Numbered from the stretch's first letter, positions 44,378-54,274 are shown. The stretch is DNA of 64,000 nucleotides from an uncultured Lachnospiraceae bacterium (GCA_900317505.1 ONHB01000004.1:62001-126000), one strand, 5' to 3'. The notes: generated by a model from the sequence alone, not told the origin. Translations and numbers: made by a program.

Positions 44378-45565
44378 TCAGACAAACTTCTCAAACACCC
44401 AGTTGCTGACATCCATTCCAAAATCCGTCAGCGCGATCCGGTCCGTATGCGGATCAACTGTCAATAGTTTTTCCTTCTGGCACAAATCCAATTCCTGTCC
44501 GTAGCGCTCAAAAACCGAAATGCCAAATTCTTTTTCAAACGCCTGTATCGACACACCTTCGCTCATACGAAGTCCGAGGAAAAAATACTCGGCCATCGCA
44601 TCTTCTCTGGTAACTTCCTCTACCTCACAATACGGGACAGCATTAGCCTTCTTCTCCGGCCGGTCTGAATGATACCGGCCGATATTGTCCTTCTTCTCCA
44701 GCCAGAACGAAAGATAGCTCTCCATATCGTCAATATTTTTTGTCCGTTTCCCGGCTAAAAACGAGGACGCGCCAAGCCCCACACCAAGATACGGTATTCT
44801 CATCCAATAACCGCTGTTATGGCGTGATTCAAAGCCTTTTTTCGCATAATTGGATATTTCATACCGCTCATAACCGTTTTCTCTTAAAATCCGTTTGGTC
44901 TCATGGTACATCTGCCGGTCCAGATCCTCATCAAAATATTCCTCTGCGTGATCATGGAAGCGTTGATAAAAAGGAGTGCCTTCCTCCAAAATCAGACTGT
45001 AGGACGAGATATGTTCCGGCTGCAGGTTAATAATTTTATGTAAACTATCGAGATAAGTATCCAGTCTCTGTCCCGGAAGCGAAGACATGCAATCTATATT
45101 GATATTGGTAAATCCGGCCCTTCTGGCATTATGGTATGTATCAAGGAACTGCTCATATGTATGGATCCGTCCAAGCAGCTTAAGCTCCTCATCATTGGCA
45201 GACTGCAATCCGATACTCAGGCGGTTAAAACCAGCATCTTTTATTTTATGTAAACCACCATAATCTATCGTTGCCGGATTGATCTCAACGGTGATCTCAG
45301 CATCCTCATTCACATCATAAAGCTTATAAACCGTAGAAAGCAGCTCTTCAAGCTGTTCGGGCGATAAAACAGACGGTGTTCCCCCGCCAAAATATATGGT
45401 TTCAAGCTTTCGGTCAGCAATACCGTTTGCATAAAATAAAAGCTCATTTTTTAATGCCTGCACATACCGCTCTCTCACGGTATGGTCTGCAGGCATTGAT
45501 AAAAAGTCACAATAATTGCATTTTCTGACACAAAATGGAATATGAACATACAATTCCAAGGTCAA
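44378..45565 (-). CDS. hemW: HemW-family radical SAM protein
   Basis: This 395-residue protein binds heme and SAM and acts as a heme chaperone in bacteria. It was long annotated as oxygen-independent coproporphyrinogen III oxidase. The radical SAM motif CxxxCxxC is at Cys12, Cys16 and Cys19 (CVRKCNYCDF). The HemW marks YFGGGTPSVLS (about 58) and GLQSANDEELKLLGRIHT follow. It lacks the extra N-terminal residues of HemN. The C-terminal domain includes GMDVSNWVFEKFV. It lies 72 bases after lepA, in the conserved lepA-hemW order. hrcA, often next in Firmicutes, is absent here. Confidence 0.96.
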   Translation of the reverse strand: MTLELYVHIPFCVRKCNYCDFLSMPADHTVRERYVQALKNELLFYANGIADRKLETIYFGGGTPSVLSPEQLEELLSTVYKLYDVNEDAEITVEINPATIDYGGLHKIKDAGFNRLSIGLQSANDEELKLLGRIHTYEQFLDTYHNARRAGFTNINIDCMSSLPGQRLDTYLDSLHKIINLQPEHISSYSLILEEGTPFYQRFHDHAEEYFDEDLDRQMYHETKRILRENGYERYEISNYAKKGFESRHNSGYWMRIPYLGVGLGASSFLAGKRTKNIDDMESYLSFWLEKKDNIGRYHSDRPEKKANAVPYCEVEEVTREDAMAEYFFLGLRMSEGVSIQAFEKEFGISVFERYGQELDLCQKEKLLTVDPHTDRIALTDFGMDVSNWVFEKFV

Positions 45566-45636
45566 TTCCTCACATTCTCAAATAAACATTCTCAACTAAA
45601 TATTCATTCACCCAATTTTTCGTTTAAAAGGCCGGG

Positions 45637-47454
45637 CTATTTTTTATCATCCAGCTTTAAAACACTCATAAAAGCGGACTGGGGAATTTCTACGTTGCCG
45701 ACCTGACGCATACGTTTTTTACCCTCTTTCTGTTTCTCCAACAGTTTCTTTTTACGGCTGATATCACCACCATAACACTTGGCAAGGACATCTTTACGCA
45801 TGGCTCTTACAGTCTCTCGCGCGATAACCTTGCCGCCAACTGCTGCCTGAATGGGAATTTCAAAAAGATGTCTCGGTATCTCATCCTTGAGCTTTTCGCA
45901 CATCCTGCGTCCCCTGTCATAAGCCGAATCCTTGTGTACAATAAAGGAAAGCGCATCCACTTCTTCTTTGTTGATAAGGATATCAAGCTTCACAAGATCG
46001 GATCTGACATAGCCCTTCAATTCATAATCAAACGATGCATAACCTCTGGAACGGGATTTTAACGCATCAAAAAAGTCATATATAATCTCATTTAAGGGCA
46101 GTTCATATTTTAACAATGCCCTTGTTTCTTCCATATAATCCATGCCAAGATAAACACCACGGCGCTCCTGACACAATTCCATGATCGGACCGATAAATTC
46201 CGTTGTAACCATGATCTCTGCTGTCACGATCGGCTCTTCCATATATTCAATCTCTGAAGGATCCGGCAGATTGCTCGGATTGGTCAGCTCGATCACATCG
46301 CCATTGGTCTTGTAAACCTTGTAAATAACACCCGGTGCTGTCGTAACAAGATCCAGATTGTACTCTCTTTCCAGACGTTCCTGAATAATTTCCAGATGAA
46401 GCAGTCCTAAAAAACCGCAACGGAAACCGAAGCCCAGAGCTACAGAAGTCTCAGGCTCATAATTTAAGGATGCATCATTTAACTGCAGCTTTTCCAGAGC
46501 ATCTCTTAAATCCGGATACTTGGCACCATCAGCCGGGTACATTCCACAGTAAACCATGGAATTGACCTTTTTATATCCGGGAAGCGGCTCCTTGCAGGGG
46601 TTGTCCGCATCTGTCACGGTATCACCCACAGCCGTATCACGCACATTTTTGATAGATGCTGTAATATAACCAACCATTCCGGCGGATAACTCATCACAAG
46701 GGATAAACTGACCCGGTCCAAAATATCCGACCTCAACAACATCTGCGGTGGCATTGGTAGCCATCATGCGGATGCGTGTGCCTTTTTTGACCGTTCCGTC
46801 CATCAGACGGCAGAAAATAATAACACCTTTATAAGAATCATACAGTGAATCAAAAATCAGGGCAGATAGCGGTGCATCCGGATCTCCCTTGGGTGCCGGG
46901 ATCTTGTGCACGATCTGTTCCAGCACATCCTCAATTCCAATACCGTTTTTAGCTGAAATAAGAGGTGCATCCTGTGCCTCGATACCGATCACATCCTCAA
47001 TTTCATCTTTGACACGCTGCGGCTCGGCACTCGGCAGGTCAATCTTGTTGATCACCGGAAAAACATCCAGATCATGATCAAGTGCCATATAGACATTGGC
47101 GAGTGTCTGCGCCTCAATTCCCTGTGCAGCATCCACAACCAGAATAGCGCCGTCACAGGCTGCCAGAGCACGGCTTACCTCATAGTTAAAATCCACGTGT
47201 CCGGGAGTGTCGATCAGGTTGAAAATATATTCTTCTCCATCCAGAGCCTTATAAATAATACGGACAGTCTGTGCCTTGATCGTAATTCCACGTTCACGCT
47301 CCAGATCCATATTGTCCAGTACCTGTTCCTGCATCTCGCGGCTGGTCAGAAGTCCCGTCTTTTCGATGATACGGTCTGCCAGTGTCGATTTGCCGTGATC
47401 TATATGTGCCACAATACAAAAATTGCGGATTTTACTTTGGTCTATATGCTGCAT
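45637..47454 (-). CDS. lepA: Translation elongation factor 4 (LepA)
   Basis: This 605-residue translational GTPase binds the ribosome and promotes tRNA back-translocation or ribosome biogenesis under stress. The G1 motif is AHIDHGKST (about 16-24), G3 is DTPGHVDF and G4 is NKIDLP. The LepA-specific C-terminal domain begins near 490 and ends [17 protein letters not shown]. The length equals that of LepA. A good ribosome-binding site (CGGAGGAAAA) precedes the start. The gene follows spoIIP, as in other Firmicutes. Confidence 0.98.
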   Translation of the reverse strand: MQHIDQSKIRNFCIVAHIDHGKSTLADRIIEKTGLLTSREMQEQVLDNMDLERERGITIKAQTVRIIYKALDGEEYIFNLIDTPGHVDFNYEVSRALAACDGAILVVDAAQGIEAQTLANVYMALDHDLDVFPVINKIDLPSAEPQRVKDEIEDVIGIEAQDAPLISAKNGIGIEDVLEQIVHKIPAPKGDPDAPLSALIFDSLYDSYKGVIIFCRLMDGTVKKGTRIRMMATNATADVVEVGYFGPGQFIPCDELSAGMVGYITASIKNVRDTAVGDTVTDADNPCKEPLPGYKKVNSMVYCGMYPADGAKYPDLRDALEKLQLNDASLNYEPETSVALGFGFRCGFLGLLHLEIIQERLEREYNLDLVTTAPGVIYKVYKTNGDVIELTNPSNLPDPSEIEYMEEPIVTAEIMVTTEFIGPIMELCQERRGVYLGMDYMEETRALLKYELPLNEIIYDFFDALKSRSRGYASFDYELKGYVRSDLVKLDILINKEEVDALSFIVHKDSAYDRGRRMCEKLKDEIPRHLFEIPIQAAVGGKVIARETVRAMRKDVLAKCYGGDISRKKKLLEKQKEGKKRMRQVGNVEIPQSAFMSVLKLDDKK

Positions 47455-47552
47455 AATTTTCCTCCGAAATAAAGCTGTCGAATCGAATTATACCAAAATT
47501 ATGCATGTCAGGCAATAAATACATCCGCTGACAGATGACTTATTCATCCGAC

Positions 47553-49016
47553 TTATCCGCCGTTCTTTAAAACCTCCGCTAAAATCTGCGCCAACGGTTC
47601 TACCGCATTCATTACCTCTTCTACCGTATTGGTCTGGGCTCCCACCTCGATCAACAGGCTTTTGGGCCTGTAATGCATATTATAACGGAGGCCCTTTAAA
47701 TATATATTCCTGCAAAAGCCGGGATAATAACGGTCTGCTGCAAGCTTCATCTGAAAAGAAAAAGCCAGATTTTGTTCAATATAGGGATTTTCCAGATACG
47801 CGATCGCACCGGTTGAATTCAGGTAACTAATTCCATTAAAAAACATAAACTGTGCCGTCTGTCTGCCACCGATCTCCTTGACAAGACGCGTTCCTTCCGA
47901 CACACCGTCCCTGTGCAGATCGATAATTACCTCAATACTCGGATTCTCTGCCAGTATTTTTTCAATGGCAGGCGCCGATACGGAATATGCATAATCCCGG
48001 TTGGGCAAATCATAGGTGCCGGTATCATGAAGCACATTCAGGCCATATTCCTCCCTGAGGACCCGGCAAAGCTCCTCTCCCACGCCAATGATCGTCGTGC
48101 CGGTGTCTCCTGCAACACTGTCTGCAAATGCCTCCTGTGAATGTGTATGATAGACCAAAATCTGTGGCTTTGACGCATCCTGCTGCAGCGTTGCATCAAA
48201 GCTTAAAAACTTTTCCGCATTCAATTTTTCCGCAGTAATGCTTGTTGAAGAATCAATCGTGTAATAATGCTTTACCAGATAATCAAAATCCTTCATAGCC
48301 TGATAATCCGGCGTAGTAACCGGTTCCTGCTGCTTTATAAAGGATTCATTTGCACCGGAGGCTCTCTGATTCTCCATAAGCATCAGATCTTCCAAAGACA
48401 TTCCATCCGTACTGTCACCGGAATTGCCACCCGCATCATCCGTCCCCGTCTGACCGCCTGACGTCTTTCCCGGTTCAGAAAAAGCCCCTGTTGTTCCATT
48501 TTTGGATGCATCCACTGCGTCCACATATTCGTTTCCTTCATCTTCCAGAAACTGCGTTCTGAAGTAATCTTTGGCATCCTGATATGTCCTTCCGGATTTT
48601 CCTGTTTTATTCGTTCCGTCAGCTACATCTGTTCTGGCTTTGCTGTCAGTTCCGTCCATCCGTCCTGCCTGATCTGTGCCATCTGCTGCTTCCTGACCAT
48701 CTGTCATATTTTCTCCGCCCGCAGTCTTTGTCCCATCTGGCATATCTGCTCCATCCGTCTCCTGCCCCGGAAGCGCAGCATGATTCAGATAATATCCATA
48801 ATTACCGTCTACAAAAGAAAATGCCATCTCCGCTGCGGAAAGGTTGGTCATCCCCAAAGCCCCATTTCCAAAATAAGTCTGCGACAGCACCAGATTACAC
48901 CATACATCCCTATAACAAAAAGAAAGTAAAACCAGCAGGCATAAAAAAGCCCAGAATGCCAATCCCTGCTGTGCCTTATCCATTGTATATCTTTTTCGAT
49001 AACGCCTTCTTCTCAT
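47553..49016 (-). CDS. spoIIP: Stage II sporulation protein P
   Basis: This 487-residue membrane-anchored cell-wall hydrolase acts with SpoIID and SpoIIM to drive engulfment. A basic N-terminus and one membrane helix (about 18-40) precede a low-complexity linker of about 150 residues rich in Gly, Thr, Asp and Lys. The SpoIIP catalytic domain at about 270-487 has ILVYHTHSQEAFADS, the metal-binding His motif. The linker is long for the family. The start at 49016 is preferred to a GTG at 49079 that lies inside the rpsT terminator. An ATG at 48983 is a second option. It precedes lepA in the conserved order. Confidence 0.94.
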   Translation of the reverse strand: MRRRRYRKRYTMDKAQQGLAFWAFLCLLVLLSFCYRDVWCNLVLSQTYFGNGALGMTNLSAAEMAFSFVDGNYGYYLNHAALPGQETDGADMPDGTKTAGGENMTDGQEAADGTDQAGRMDGTDSKARTDVADGTNKTGKSGRTYQDAKDYFRTQFLEDEGNEYVDAVDASKNGTTGAFSEPGKTSGGQTGTDDAGGNSGDSTDGMSLEDLMLMENQRASGANESFIKQQEPVTTPDYQAMKDFDYLVKHYYTIDSSTSITAEKLNAEKFLSFDATLQQDASKPQILVYHTHSQEAFADSVAGDTGTTIIGVGEELCRVLREEYGLNVLHDTGTYDLPNRDYAYSVSAPAIEKILAENPSIEVIIDLHRDGVSEGTRLVKEIGGRQTAQFMFFNGISYLNSTGAIAYLENPYIEQNLAFSFQMKLAADRYYPGFCRNIYLKGLRYNMHYRPKSLLIEVGAQTNTVEEVMNAVEPLAQILAEVLKNGG

Positions 49017-49082
49017 ATACTCACCACTAAAGTATATGTCCACATCAAACGCGCTATGACTATGTTGTCCCAGCACCACAAA

Positions 49083-49115
49083 AAAACCAACCGATGGGTT
49101 ATTTCGGTTGGTTTT
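49083..49115 (-). terminator. Intrinsic terminator after rpsT
   Basis: Arms AAAACCAACCGA (49083-49094) and TCGGTTGGTTTT (49104-49115) pair perfectly. A run of eight U follows on the minus strand. It ends the rpsT transcript, 64 bases after the stop, and shows that the GTG at 49079 is not the spoIIP start. Confidence 0.92.
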
Positions 49116-49178
49116 GTGATTTCTGATAAATTGTACTGTCTAACAGGATGACGGCCCTGTTAAGGTACCTGTCCCAGA

Positions 49179-49442
49179 TTAGTTCATGCCATTAACAGCT
49201 TTTGTTAAACGGGAAACCTTTCTGGACGCATTATTTTTATGATAAATGCCTTTAGAAGCTGCTTTGTTGATTGTAGAAGTAGCATCTGTTAATGCTGCTT
49301 TTGCACCTTCAGCATCTTTTGCTTCGATTGCTGCGTAAACTTTCTTGATAGAAGTTTTAACACCAGATTTGATTGCTTTATTTCTATCAGCTTTTGTTCT
49401 GTTTACTAAGATTCTCTTTTTTGCAGATTTGATGTTAGCCAT
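49179..49442 (-). CDS. rpsT: 30S ribosomal protein S20
   Basis: This 87-residue basic protein binds 16S rRNA in the small subunit. It opens MANIKSAKKRILVNRTKADR and contains GIYHKNNASRKVSRLTKA near the end, both signatures of S20. Length is standard. GGGAGGTG precedes the ATG at 49442. It is a single-gene transcript, with a near-perfect promoter and a strong terminator. The neighbours gpr and spoIIP match the common Firmicutes order, except that gpr is divergent here. Confidence 0.98.
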   Translation of the reverse strand: MANIKSAKKRILVNRTKADRNKAIKSGVKTSIKKVYAAIEAKDAEGAKAALTDATSTINKAASKGIYHKNNASRKVSRLTKAVNGMN

Positions 49443-49533
49443 GACTTACACCTCCCATATTATAAAATCATATCTCTATGCCGGTGTCACAATTATCCAG
49501 ACACGGGCAGACAAATGCGAACACACGCATATT

Positions 49534-49562
49534 ATAATAACCAAAACCGGCAATGATGTCAA
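49534..49562 (-). promoter_or_regulatory. Sigma-A promoter of rpsT
   Basis: TTGACA (49557-49562) and TATTAT (49534-49539) on the minus strand are 17 bases apart. Transcription starts about 85 bases before the ATG. The remainder of the 345-base gap 49443-49787 is AT-rich, and no clear sporulation promoter for gpr could be picked out. Confidence 0.85.
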
Positions 49563-49787
49563 TATCTGGGAAGAATATTTTTAGTATTTTCATCATTATT
49601 TCTTATTTTATCTGCTTTTCTTACTGTATTTTCATTTCAGATATAAATTTATGTCTAATTTCTATCATTTTGGGGAATAATACATACCATGTTCAAAAGA
49701 TCGCATAACATATAAATACCGTTCAATTACAACATCTTTTGATCACAACATCACAAATCACGATATAAAAAATCTACGGAGGTCATT

Positions 49788-50723
49788 ATGTATATGCAGT
49801 CGCGTACCGATCTGGCATTGGAAGAACATGAATATATGGTATCACAGCATGCCGCTGAAAAAAAGCAGACACACATCCATGGTGTGGAAATTCTGGATGA
49901 ACAGTTTCCTTCCGACCAGATTTCCATATCCACGGTCAATATCACGACAAAAAATGCGGCAAAGGCTTTAAACAAACCGATGGGAACCTATATTACCATG
50001 GAAGCTCCCCTGCTCGATATTCCGGACGATGGATATCATCGTGAAATATCCATGCATATCTCCAGACAGCTCAAAAAACTGATCCCGGATTTTGTAAATG
50101 AAAAATCCATTCTGGTTATCGGACTTGGCAACCGCGCTGTCACTGCCGATTCTCTCGGACCGCTTTGTATTGACCATTTAAACATTACCCGGCATCTTCT
50201 TTTAGAATATGGAAGTGCGGCCTTCGATCATCAATATCAACACACCGTCAGCTCTCTTTCTCCCGGTGTCCTTGCTCAAAACGGCATCGAAACAGCCGAA
50301 ATCGTAAAGGGCGTGGTCGAACAGACCCATCCCGACTGTCTGATCGTCATTGATGCCCTTGCCGCCAGATCCTTACACCGCCTAAACCGCACGATCCAGA
50401 TCAGCAATACCGGCATACATCCCGGCTCCGGCGTCGGCAACCACCGCTGCGCCCTGACAAAAGAATCTCTCGGTGTCGATGTCATTGCCATCGGCATTCC
50501 CACGGTCGTCGATGCAGCAACAATCGTCATGGACACCCTTGAAGATTACACACAAAAAACAAAGCACTCTCTTAATCTCCGTTTATTTGTGGAAGATTAT
50601 GACAGCACTTTGTTTCATGAGCTTCAAAATATGTATGTAGCCGGAAAGGATATTGATTCGATCATTCTCAATATGAGCTATACCCTTTCCGAAGCCTTAA
50701 ATATCACCTTCAGCAAAGACTAA
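49788..50723 (+). CDS. gpr: Spore germination protease GPR
   Basis: This 311-residue protease degrades small acid-soluble spore proteins at the start of germination. It begins with the propeptide motif RTDLALEEHE, which matches the SASP cleavage sequence and the GPR autoprocessing region. Later it has ILVIGLGNRAVTADSLGP (about 106-123), VIDALAARSLHRLNRTIQI and HPGSGVGNHR, all family signatures. The length is slightly shorter than the 370 residues of Bacillus GPR. GGAGGT is placed 5 bases before the ATG. It ends four bases inside the convergent TPM gene. Expression should be forespore-specific (sigma-G), but no such promoter was identified by eye. Confidence 0.96.
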   Translation: MYMQSRTDLALEEHEYMVSQHAAEKKQTHIHGVEILDEQFPSDQISISTVNITTKNAAKALNKPMGTYITMEAPLLDIPDDGYHREISMHISRQLKKLIPDFVNEKSILVIGLGNRAVTADSLGPLCIDHLNITRHLLLEYGSAAFDHQYQHTVSSLSPGVLAQNGIETAEIVKGVVEQTHPDCLIVIDALAARSLHRLNRTIQISNTGIHPGSGVGNHRCALTKESLGVDVIAIGIPTVVDAATIVMDTLEDYTQKTKHSLNLRLFVEDYDSTLFHELQNMYVAGKDIDSIILNMSYTLSEALNITFSKD

Positions 50724-51562
50724 TGTCTTCCGCCACCGCCGCCATGGCTGTGTCCGCCGGAAGAAACATGATGACCGCCGCCACCGGAGCTGCTGCTTGA
50801 CTGGATGGTACGGTGTGTCGTATGTTTGGAGATAAACACATCCCTGCGATCCGGGAACTGCGCTGCTCCGCCTGCCACATAGGTATTGGCACTTGTCGTT
50901 TTCTTTCCGACATTGTGATTGATGCACACTAAAACGTATATAATGGTAACAACCGCTGCAACGCCCCAGATCGCATACCAGGGAATTGCCTCATACATGG
51001 AAACATCCTCTCCCGACATAGTAGCGGAAAGGGAGTTGATATAATACACATATGCTGCATACGGATCGTCATTGACTCTGTCGCAGACACCGTCGATCAG
51101 ATGGTTGATCATGGGTGTAGAGTAGGTATCCTCCACTCTCCCTGATGTTGAGAACCAGCTGTAGCTGTTGCCTACACCAAGGAAGTTATCAAGGTATAAA
51201 GCGCCGTCTCCCCATGGAGCGTCATAACCATACTGGTAATTGTCATAAAAATCGTCTGCATAATTCATCATGGCATTATCCCCGGCATAATCCGGGTCAC
51301 TGATCGTAACCAGTACGATGTCACAGCCAATCACATCTTCTTTTTCTGCGATCAGGTCACGCAGAGAATTTTCTTCATCATCACTTAGAACATCCGCATA
51401 GTCAAAGACTCTTTCGTCAGTGAGGCAGTCTGTATTGGTTCTTTCATATGTACCCTGTGTTTCATTGGAAGGTCCCTTTTTAACCAGTGCAACAATAAAC
51501 AGCACCAGGACGATTGCAAAGAGAATTAAAAGTACGGAAAAATGTTTTATATATTTTTTCAT
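50720..51562 (-). CDS. TPM-domain membrane protein with Gly/His-rich tail
   Basis: This 280-residue protein has an N-terminal membrane helix (about 8-28), a TPM (TLP18.3/Psb32/MOLO-1) domain at about 50-170 that opens VFDYADVLSDDEENSL, and a second helix at about 195-215. The C-terminal 40 residues are rich in Ser, Gly and His (SSSSSGGGGHHVSSGGHSHG). Such tails are seen in secreted TPM proteins. TPM domains are proposed acid phosphatases or assembly factors. The gene directly precedes no other, and the zinc-ribbon gene lies one base upstream, so the two are coexpressed. The His-rich tail could bind metal. The role is unknown. Confidence 0.9.
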   Translation of the reverse strand: MKKYIKHFSVLLILFAIVLVLFIVALVKKGPSNETQGTYERTNTDCLTDERVFDYADVLSDDEENSLRDLIAEKEDVIGCDIVLVTISDPDYAGDNAMMNYADDFYDNYQYGYDAPWGDGALYLDNFLGVGNSYSWFSTSGRVEDTYSTPMINHLIDGVCDRVNDDPYAAYVYYINSLSATMSGEDVSMYEAIPWYAIWGVAAVVTIIYVLVCINHNVGKKTTSANTYVAGGAAQFPDRRDVFISKHTTHRTIQSSSSSGGGGHHVSSGGHSHGGGGGRH

Positions 51563-51563
51563 A

Positions 51564-52547
51564 TCAGAATACCTCCAAAATCATCCGAAGCATATATCCC
51601 ATTGCTGTCACAAGTGAAAAAACAGTAGCGGCACAGCCAATCAGCTTGCCAACAGATATCGGAGCTTTTCCTACCATCTTGCCTGTTTCACCATTTAAAC
51701 GGAACTGGTATTCTTTGCCTCTGTAGCGGTATTTATAATTCCAGATCGGCAGCAGCGCATAATTTTCCTGCTTTGTCTGGCACTGACAGTCGTCACATTC
51801 AGGTACAACGGATGAATAACCGCCGATCGTTTCCTGCATCAGCGCTACGGCATCCTTGCGCACCTTGGCCTTGGCTCTGGGCTCCAGTGTCGGTCCGTCC
51901 ACACTGTAAAGCTCTCCACGGAATCCGGACATGAATTTGGGCTGGAAGCCATACATGGATGAATAATCAAAGGGCTCCAAAAGATCCATTTCATTGTCAG
52001 GCATGGTTACGGACGCATCTGTGGGAACGCGGTTAAAATCAGCGTCCATGGTACGATACAGCTGATAAACCGAGGTCTCTGTATATTCGGTATTGCCGCT
52101 GACCCATTTTCTGACCTTCTGCGCTCTTGCAGAATAGCGGTAATGGCAGTGGATATCAAAAAGGAAAAACGGAATATAGTCTCCTTCCATTTTTTCCAGA
52201 GAAGCTTCCTTTAAAAAACCGGTCGGCAGAAATATCTTTTTGTCAAACTGCTCCCGGATAATCTCCTTTGCCTTGCTTTTGCTGATCTTAAAGGGAATGA
52301 TCAGATGCGGCTCATATTTGCCTCTGATACGTTCATCAAAAATCATATAAGCTCCACAGTGCTCGCATTTGAGTGCACTGTCATAGGGCTTGGGTTCAAC
52401 CGGTGCTCCACACAGTGGGCACTGATATTCATTTTCGGTGGTAACCAGCTCTTCGCTGTCGATACTGTCACAATGCGGGCAGCACATTCTGTCATGCTCC
52501 GGTGACCACACCGTATTAGCGCCACAATTTTTACACTTAAAAATCAT
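51564..52547 (-). CDS. Zinc-ribbon protein with a C-terminal membrane helix
   Basis: This 327-residue protein has two zinc ribbons in the first 65 residues, with four CxxC pairs (CKNCGAN, CPHCDS, CPLCGAP and CEHCGAY). A middle domain of about 200 residues includes CHYRYSARAQKVRKWV and two further Cys pairs near 240 (CDDCQC). One membrane helix is at about 300-320. It resembles the bacterial TFIIB-type/primosomal-replication-like zinc-ribbon proteins often found beside TPM-domain genes in Clostridia. The pairing suggests a membrane-associated complex. No catalytic motif was seen. Confidence 0.85.
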   Translation of the reverse strand: MIFKCKNCGANTVWSPEHDRMCCPHCDSIDSEELVTTENEYQCPLCGAPVEPKPYDSALKCEHCGAYMIFDERIRGKYEPHLIIPFKISKSKAKEIIREQFDKKIFLPTGFLKEASLEKMEGDYIPFFLFDIHCHYRYSARAQKVRKWVSGNTEYTETSVYQLYRTMDADFNRVPTDASVTMPDNEMDLLEPFDYSSMYGFQPKFMSGFRGELYSVDGPTLEPRAKAKVRKDAVALMQETIGGYSSVVPECDDCQCQTKQENYALLPIWNYKYRYRGKEYQFRLNGETGKMVGKAPISVGKLIGCAATVFSLVTAMGYMLRMILEVF

Positions 52548-52697
52548 AGTCTTCTCCCTCTCACATTTTTTGGTATTGAAATTGCGACCTGCACAAACAT
52601 ATAAAATATGATCTGTCGACGGTCTGTTTACTATTTATGATACAACATAATATCCGGTAATTCCACAATTAACTTCATTTTTCCAACTTCATTCGAG

Positions 52698-52741
52698 TGG
52701 TATGGTCAAAAAAACAAAAACTGGACATTTTGAGCATACCA
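52698..52741. promoter_or_regulatory. Inverted repeat before the ECF-type transporter gene
   Basis: TGGTATGGTCA (52698-52708) and TGAGCATACCA (52731-52741) are inverted with one mismatch, and their centres lie 33 bases apart. The right arm covers the candidate -35 TTGAGC at 52730-52735. A regulator bound here would block RNA polymerase. No known riboswitch was recognised in the 307-base gap 52548-52854. Confidence 0.5.
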
Positions 52742-52757
52742 TATACAAGTGTACAAT
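52730..52757 (+). promoter_or_regulatory. Candidate promoter of the ECF S-component gene
   Basis: TTGAGC (52730-52735) and TACAAT (52752-52757) are separated by 16 bases. The start of transcription would lie about 90 bases before the ATG at 52855. Confidence 0.55.
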
Positions 52758-52854
52758 ACAGTCAATTCATCAAAACCGGTTTAACAATAAAACGATGAAG
52801 CTGGATAGTTCATATATCCGGCACAACAAATAACATCATGAGGAGACGAGAAAT

Positions 52855-53406
52855 ATGAACACACAAAGTAAAACATTAAGAATTGTCCTTGCCGGACTTA
52901 TGGCAGCATTGACCTGTGTCGCTACTATGATCATCCGCATCCCCACCATTAAGGGATATGTACATATCGGAGACTGTATGGTAATTGCATCCGGTATTAT
53001 TTTAGGACCTGTACTCGGCGGTCTTGCTGCAGGTATCGGTTCCATGTTAGCTGACTTACTCGGCGGTTATTATGTATTTTCCGTTGCAACCTTTGTTATC
53101 AAGTTTTTAGCAGCACTTGCAGCAGGTTTAACCTTTAATTTTGTAAAAAAAGTTTCCAAAAAATACAACCTGCCCGCTGTAATTGCAGCCGGATTTGCAT
53201 CTGAAATTGTCGTAGTACTTGGTTATTTTGTATTTGAAATATTTTATGAAGGAATGGCCGCAGCCATTACAGAAATTCTTCCCAACTGTGTACAGGGCGG
53301 AACAGGTCTCATCCTTGCAGCTATCCTTTCACCCATCTTATTAAAGATCCCGATGATCAGGGACGTAAAATTACAGATCAAGCAGGCACCAAGCGTTAAT
53401 TCGTAA
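52855..53406 (+). CDS. ECF transporter S component, substrate unknown
   Basis: This 183-residue protein has six predicted membrane helices. The pattern YVHIGDCMVIASGIILGPVL, then GGLAAGIGSMLADLLGGYY and TFVIKFLAALAAG matches the PF07155-type S components that capture vitamins or precursors for a shared energy-coupling module. The N-terminal AALTCVATMIIRIP is the family start. GAGGAG precedes the ATG. The gene stands alone and ends 11 bases inside the convergent aguB gene. The energising EcfA/T genes are absent here, as expected for group II systems. A role in polyamine metabolism is suggested only by proximity. The substrate cannot be inferred from the sequence. Confidence 0.88.
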   Translation: MNTQSKTLRIVLAGLMAALTCVATMIIRIPTIKGYVHIGDCMVIASGIILGPVLGGLAAGIGSMLADLLGGYYVFSVATFVIKFLAALAAGLTFNFVKKVSKKYNLPAVIAAGFASEIVVVLGYFVFEIFYEGMAAAITEILPNCVQGGTGLILAAILSPILLKIPMIRDVKLQIKQAPSVNS

Positions 53407-54274
53407 TCGGCTGATAACAACCGGGACGACGATCCCGAAACAGCCCCCAGTCAAGCCTTTCTTTTGTAAGTGCTTCAAGGTCATAGGAAGAAACCAAGAT
53501 TTCCTCCTGATCCCTTGAGGCACTTTTTATAATATCTCCTGTCCCATCTGTCATAAATGAAGATCCATAAAAACAAAGCGTTGACTCCTGTCCGCCATTT
53601 GCATCCGATGCATGCACCTCTTCCATACCGATACGATTGGCCGCAATAACCGGAACAACATTTGCTGCCGCATGTCCCTGCATCACGCGTCTCCAGTGTG
53701 GCATGCTGTCTGTATCCAGAATAGGCTCACTTCCGATTGCCGTCGGATACAAAATAAGCTCTGCCCCCTGTAATGCAAGGCAGCGTGCTGTCTCCGGAAA
53801 CCACTGATCCCAGCATATCCCTACTCCGATTTTTCCATAGACCGTATCAAAAACCCGAAAGCCGGTATTACCGGGTGTAAAATAAAATTTCTCCTGATAA
53901 AAGTGATCATCGGGAATATGTGTTTTCCGGTATACACCCATGATGCTTCCATCTGCATCGATCATGGCAACCGAATTATACAGACAATTCACATCCCTTT
54001 CATAAAAGCTTACCGGAATGACAACCGAAAGCTCCTTTGCCGTCTTTTGAAGCCGAAGCACCGCATCATTCTCCTCAACCGGCTTGGCGTAGGCATAATA
54101 ATCATAACATCTTTCCTGACAAAAATACGGTCTTTCAAAAAGCTCCGGCAGCAAAATAACCTGTGCACCCTCTTTAGCGGCTTCCCTTACCATTCTGTCT
54201 GCCTTTTCAATATTATCCTCTATACTCCGGCTCATCTGCATCTGGATGGCTGCGGCAGTGATGATTCGTCCCAT
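53396..54274 (-). CDS. aguB: N-carbamoylputrescine amidase
   Basis: This 292-residue nitrilase-fold enzyme converts N-carbamoylputrescine to putrescine, ammonia and CO2. The catalytic triad is visible: Glu44 in LPELFERPYF, Lys near 117 in YRKTHIPDDHFY and Cys near 151 in GVGICWDQWFPE. The motif GxQWFPE and the length match AguB. It is the last gene of the polyamine operon, downstream of aguA, so the two convert agmatine to putrescine. A good ribosome-binding site (AGGAGAA) precedes it. Confidence 0.96.
   Translation of the reverse strand: MGRIITAAAIQMQMSRSIEDNIEKADRMVREAAKEGAQVILLPELFERPYFCQERCYDYYAYAKPVEENDAVLRLQKTAKELSVVIPVSFYERDVNCLYNSVAMIDADGSIMGVYRKTHIPDDHFYQEKFYFTPGNTGFRVFDTVYGKIGVGICWDQWFPETARCLALQGAELILYPTAIGSEPILDTDSMPHWRRVMQGHAAANVVPVIAANRIGMEEVHASDANGGQESTLCFYGSSFMTDGTGDIIKSASRDQEEILVSSYDLEALTKERLDWGLFRDRRPGCYQPITN

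Noticed and set aside
49017..49079. Longer spoIIP frame starting with GTG at 49079
   Set aside because: The first codons lie in the rpsT terminator and have no ribosome-binding site.
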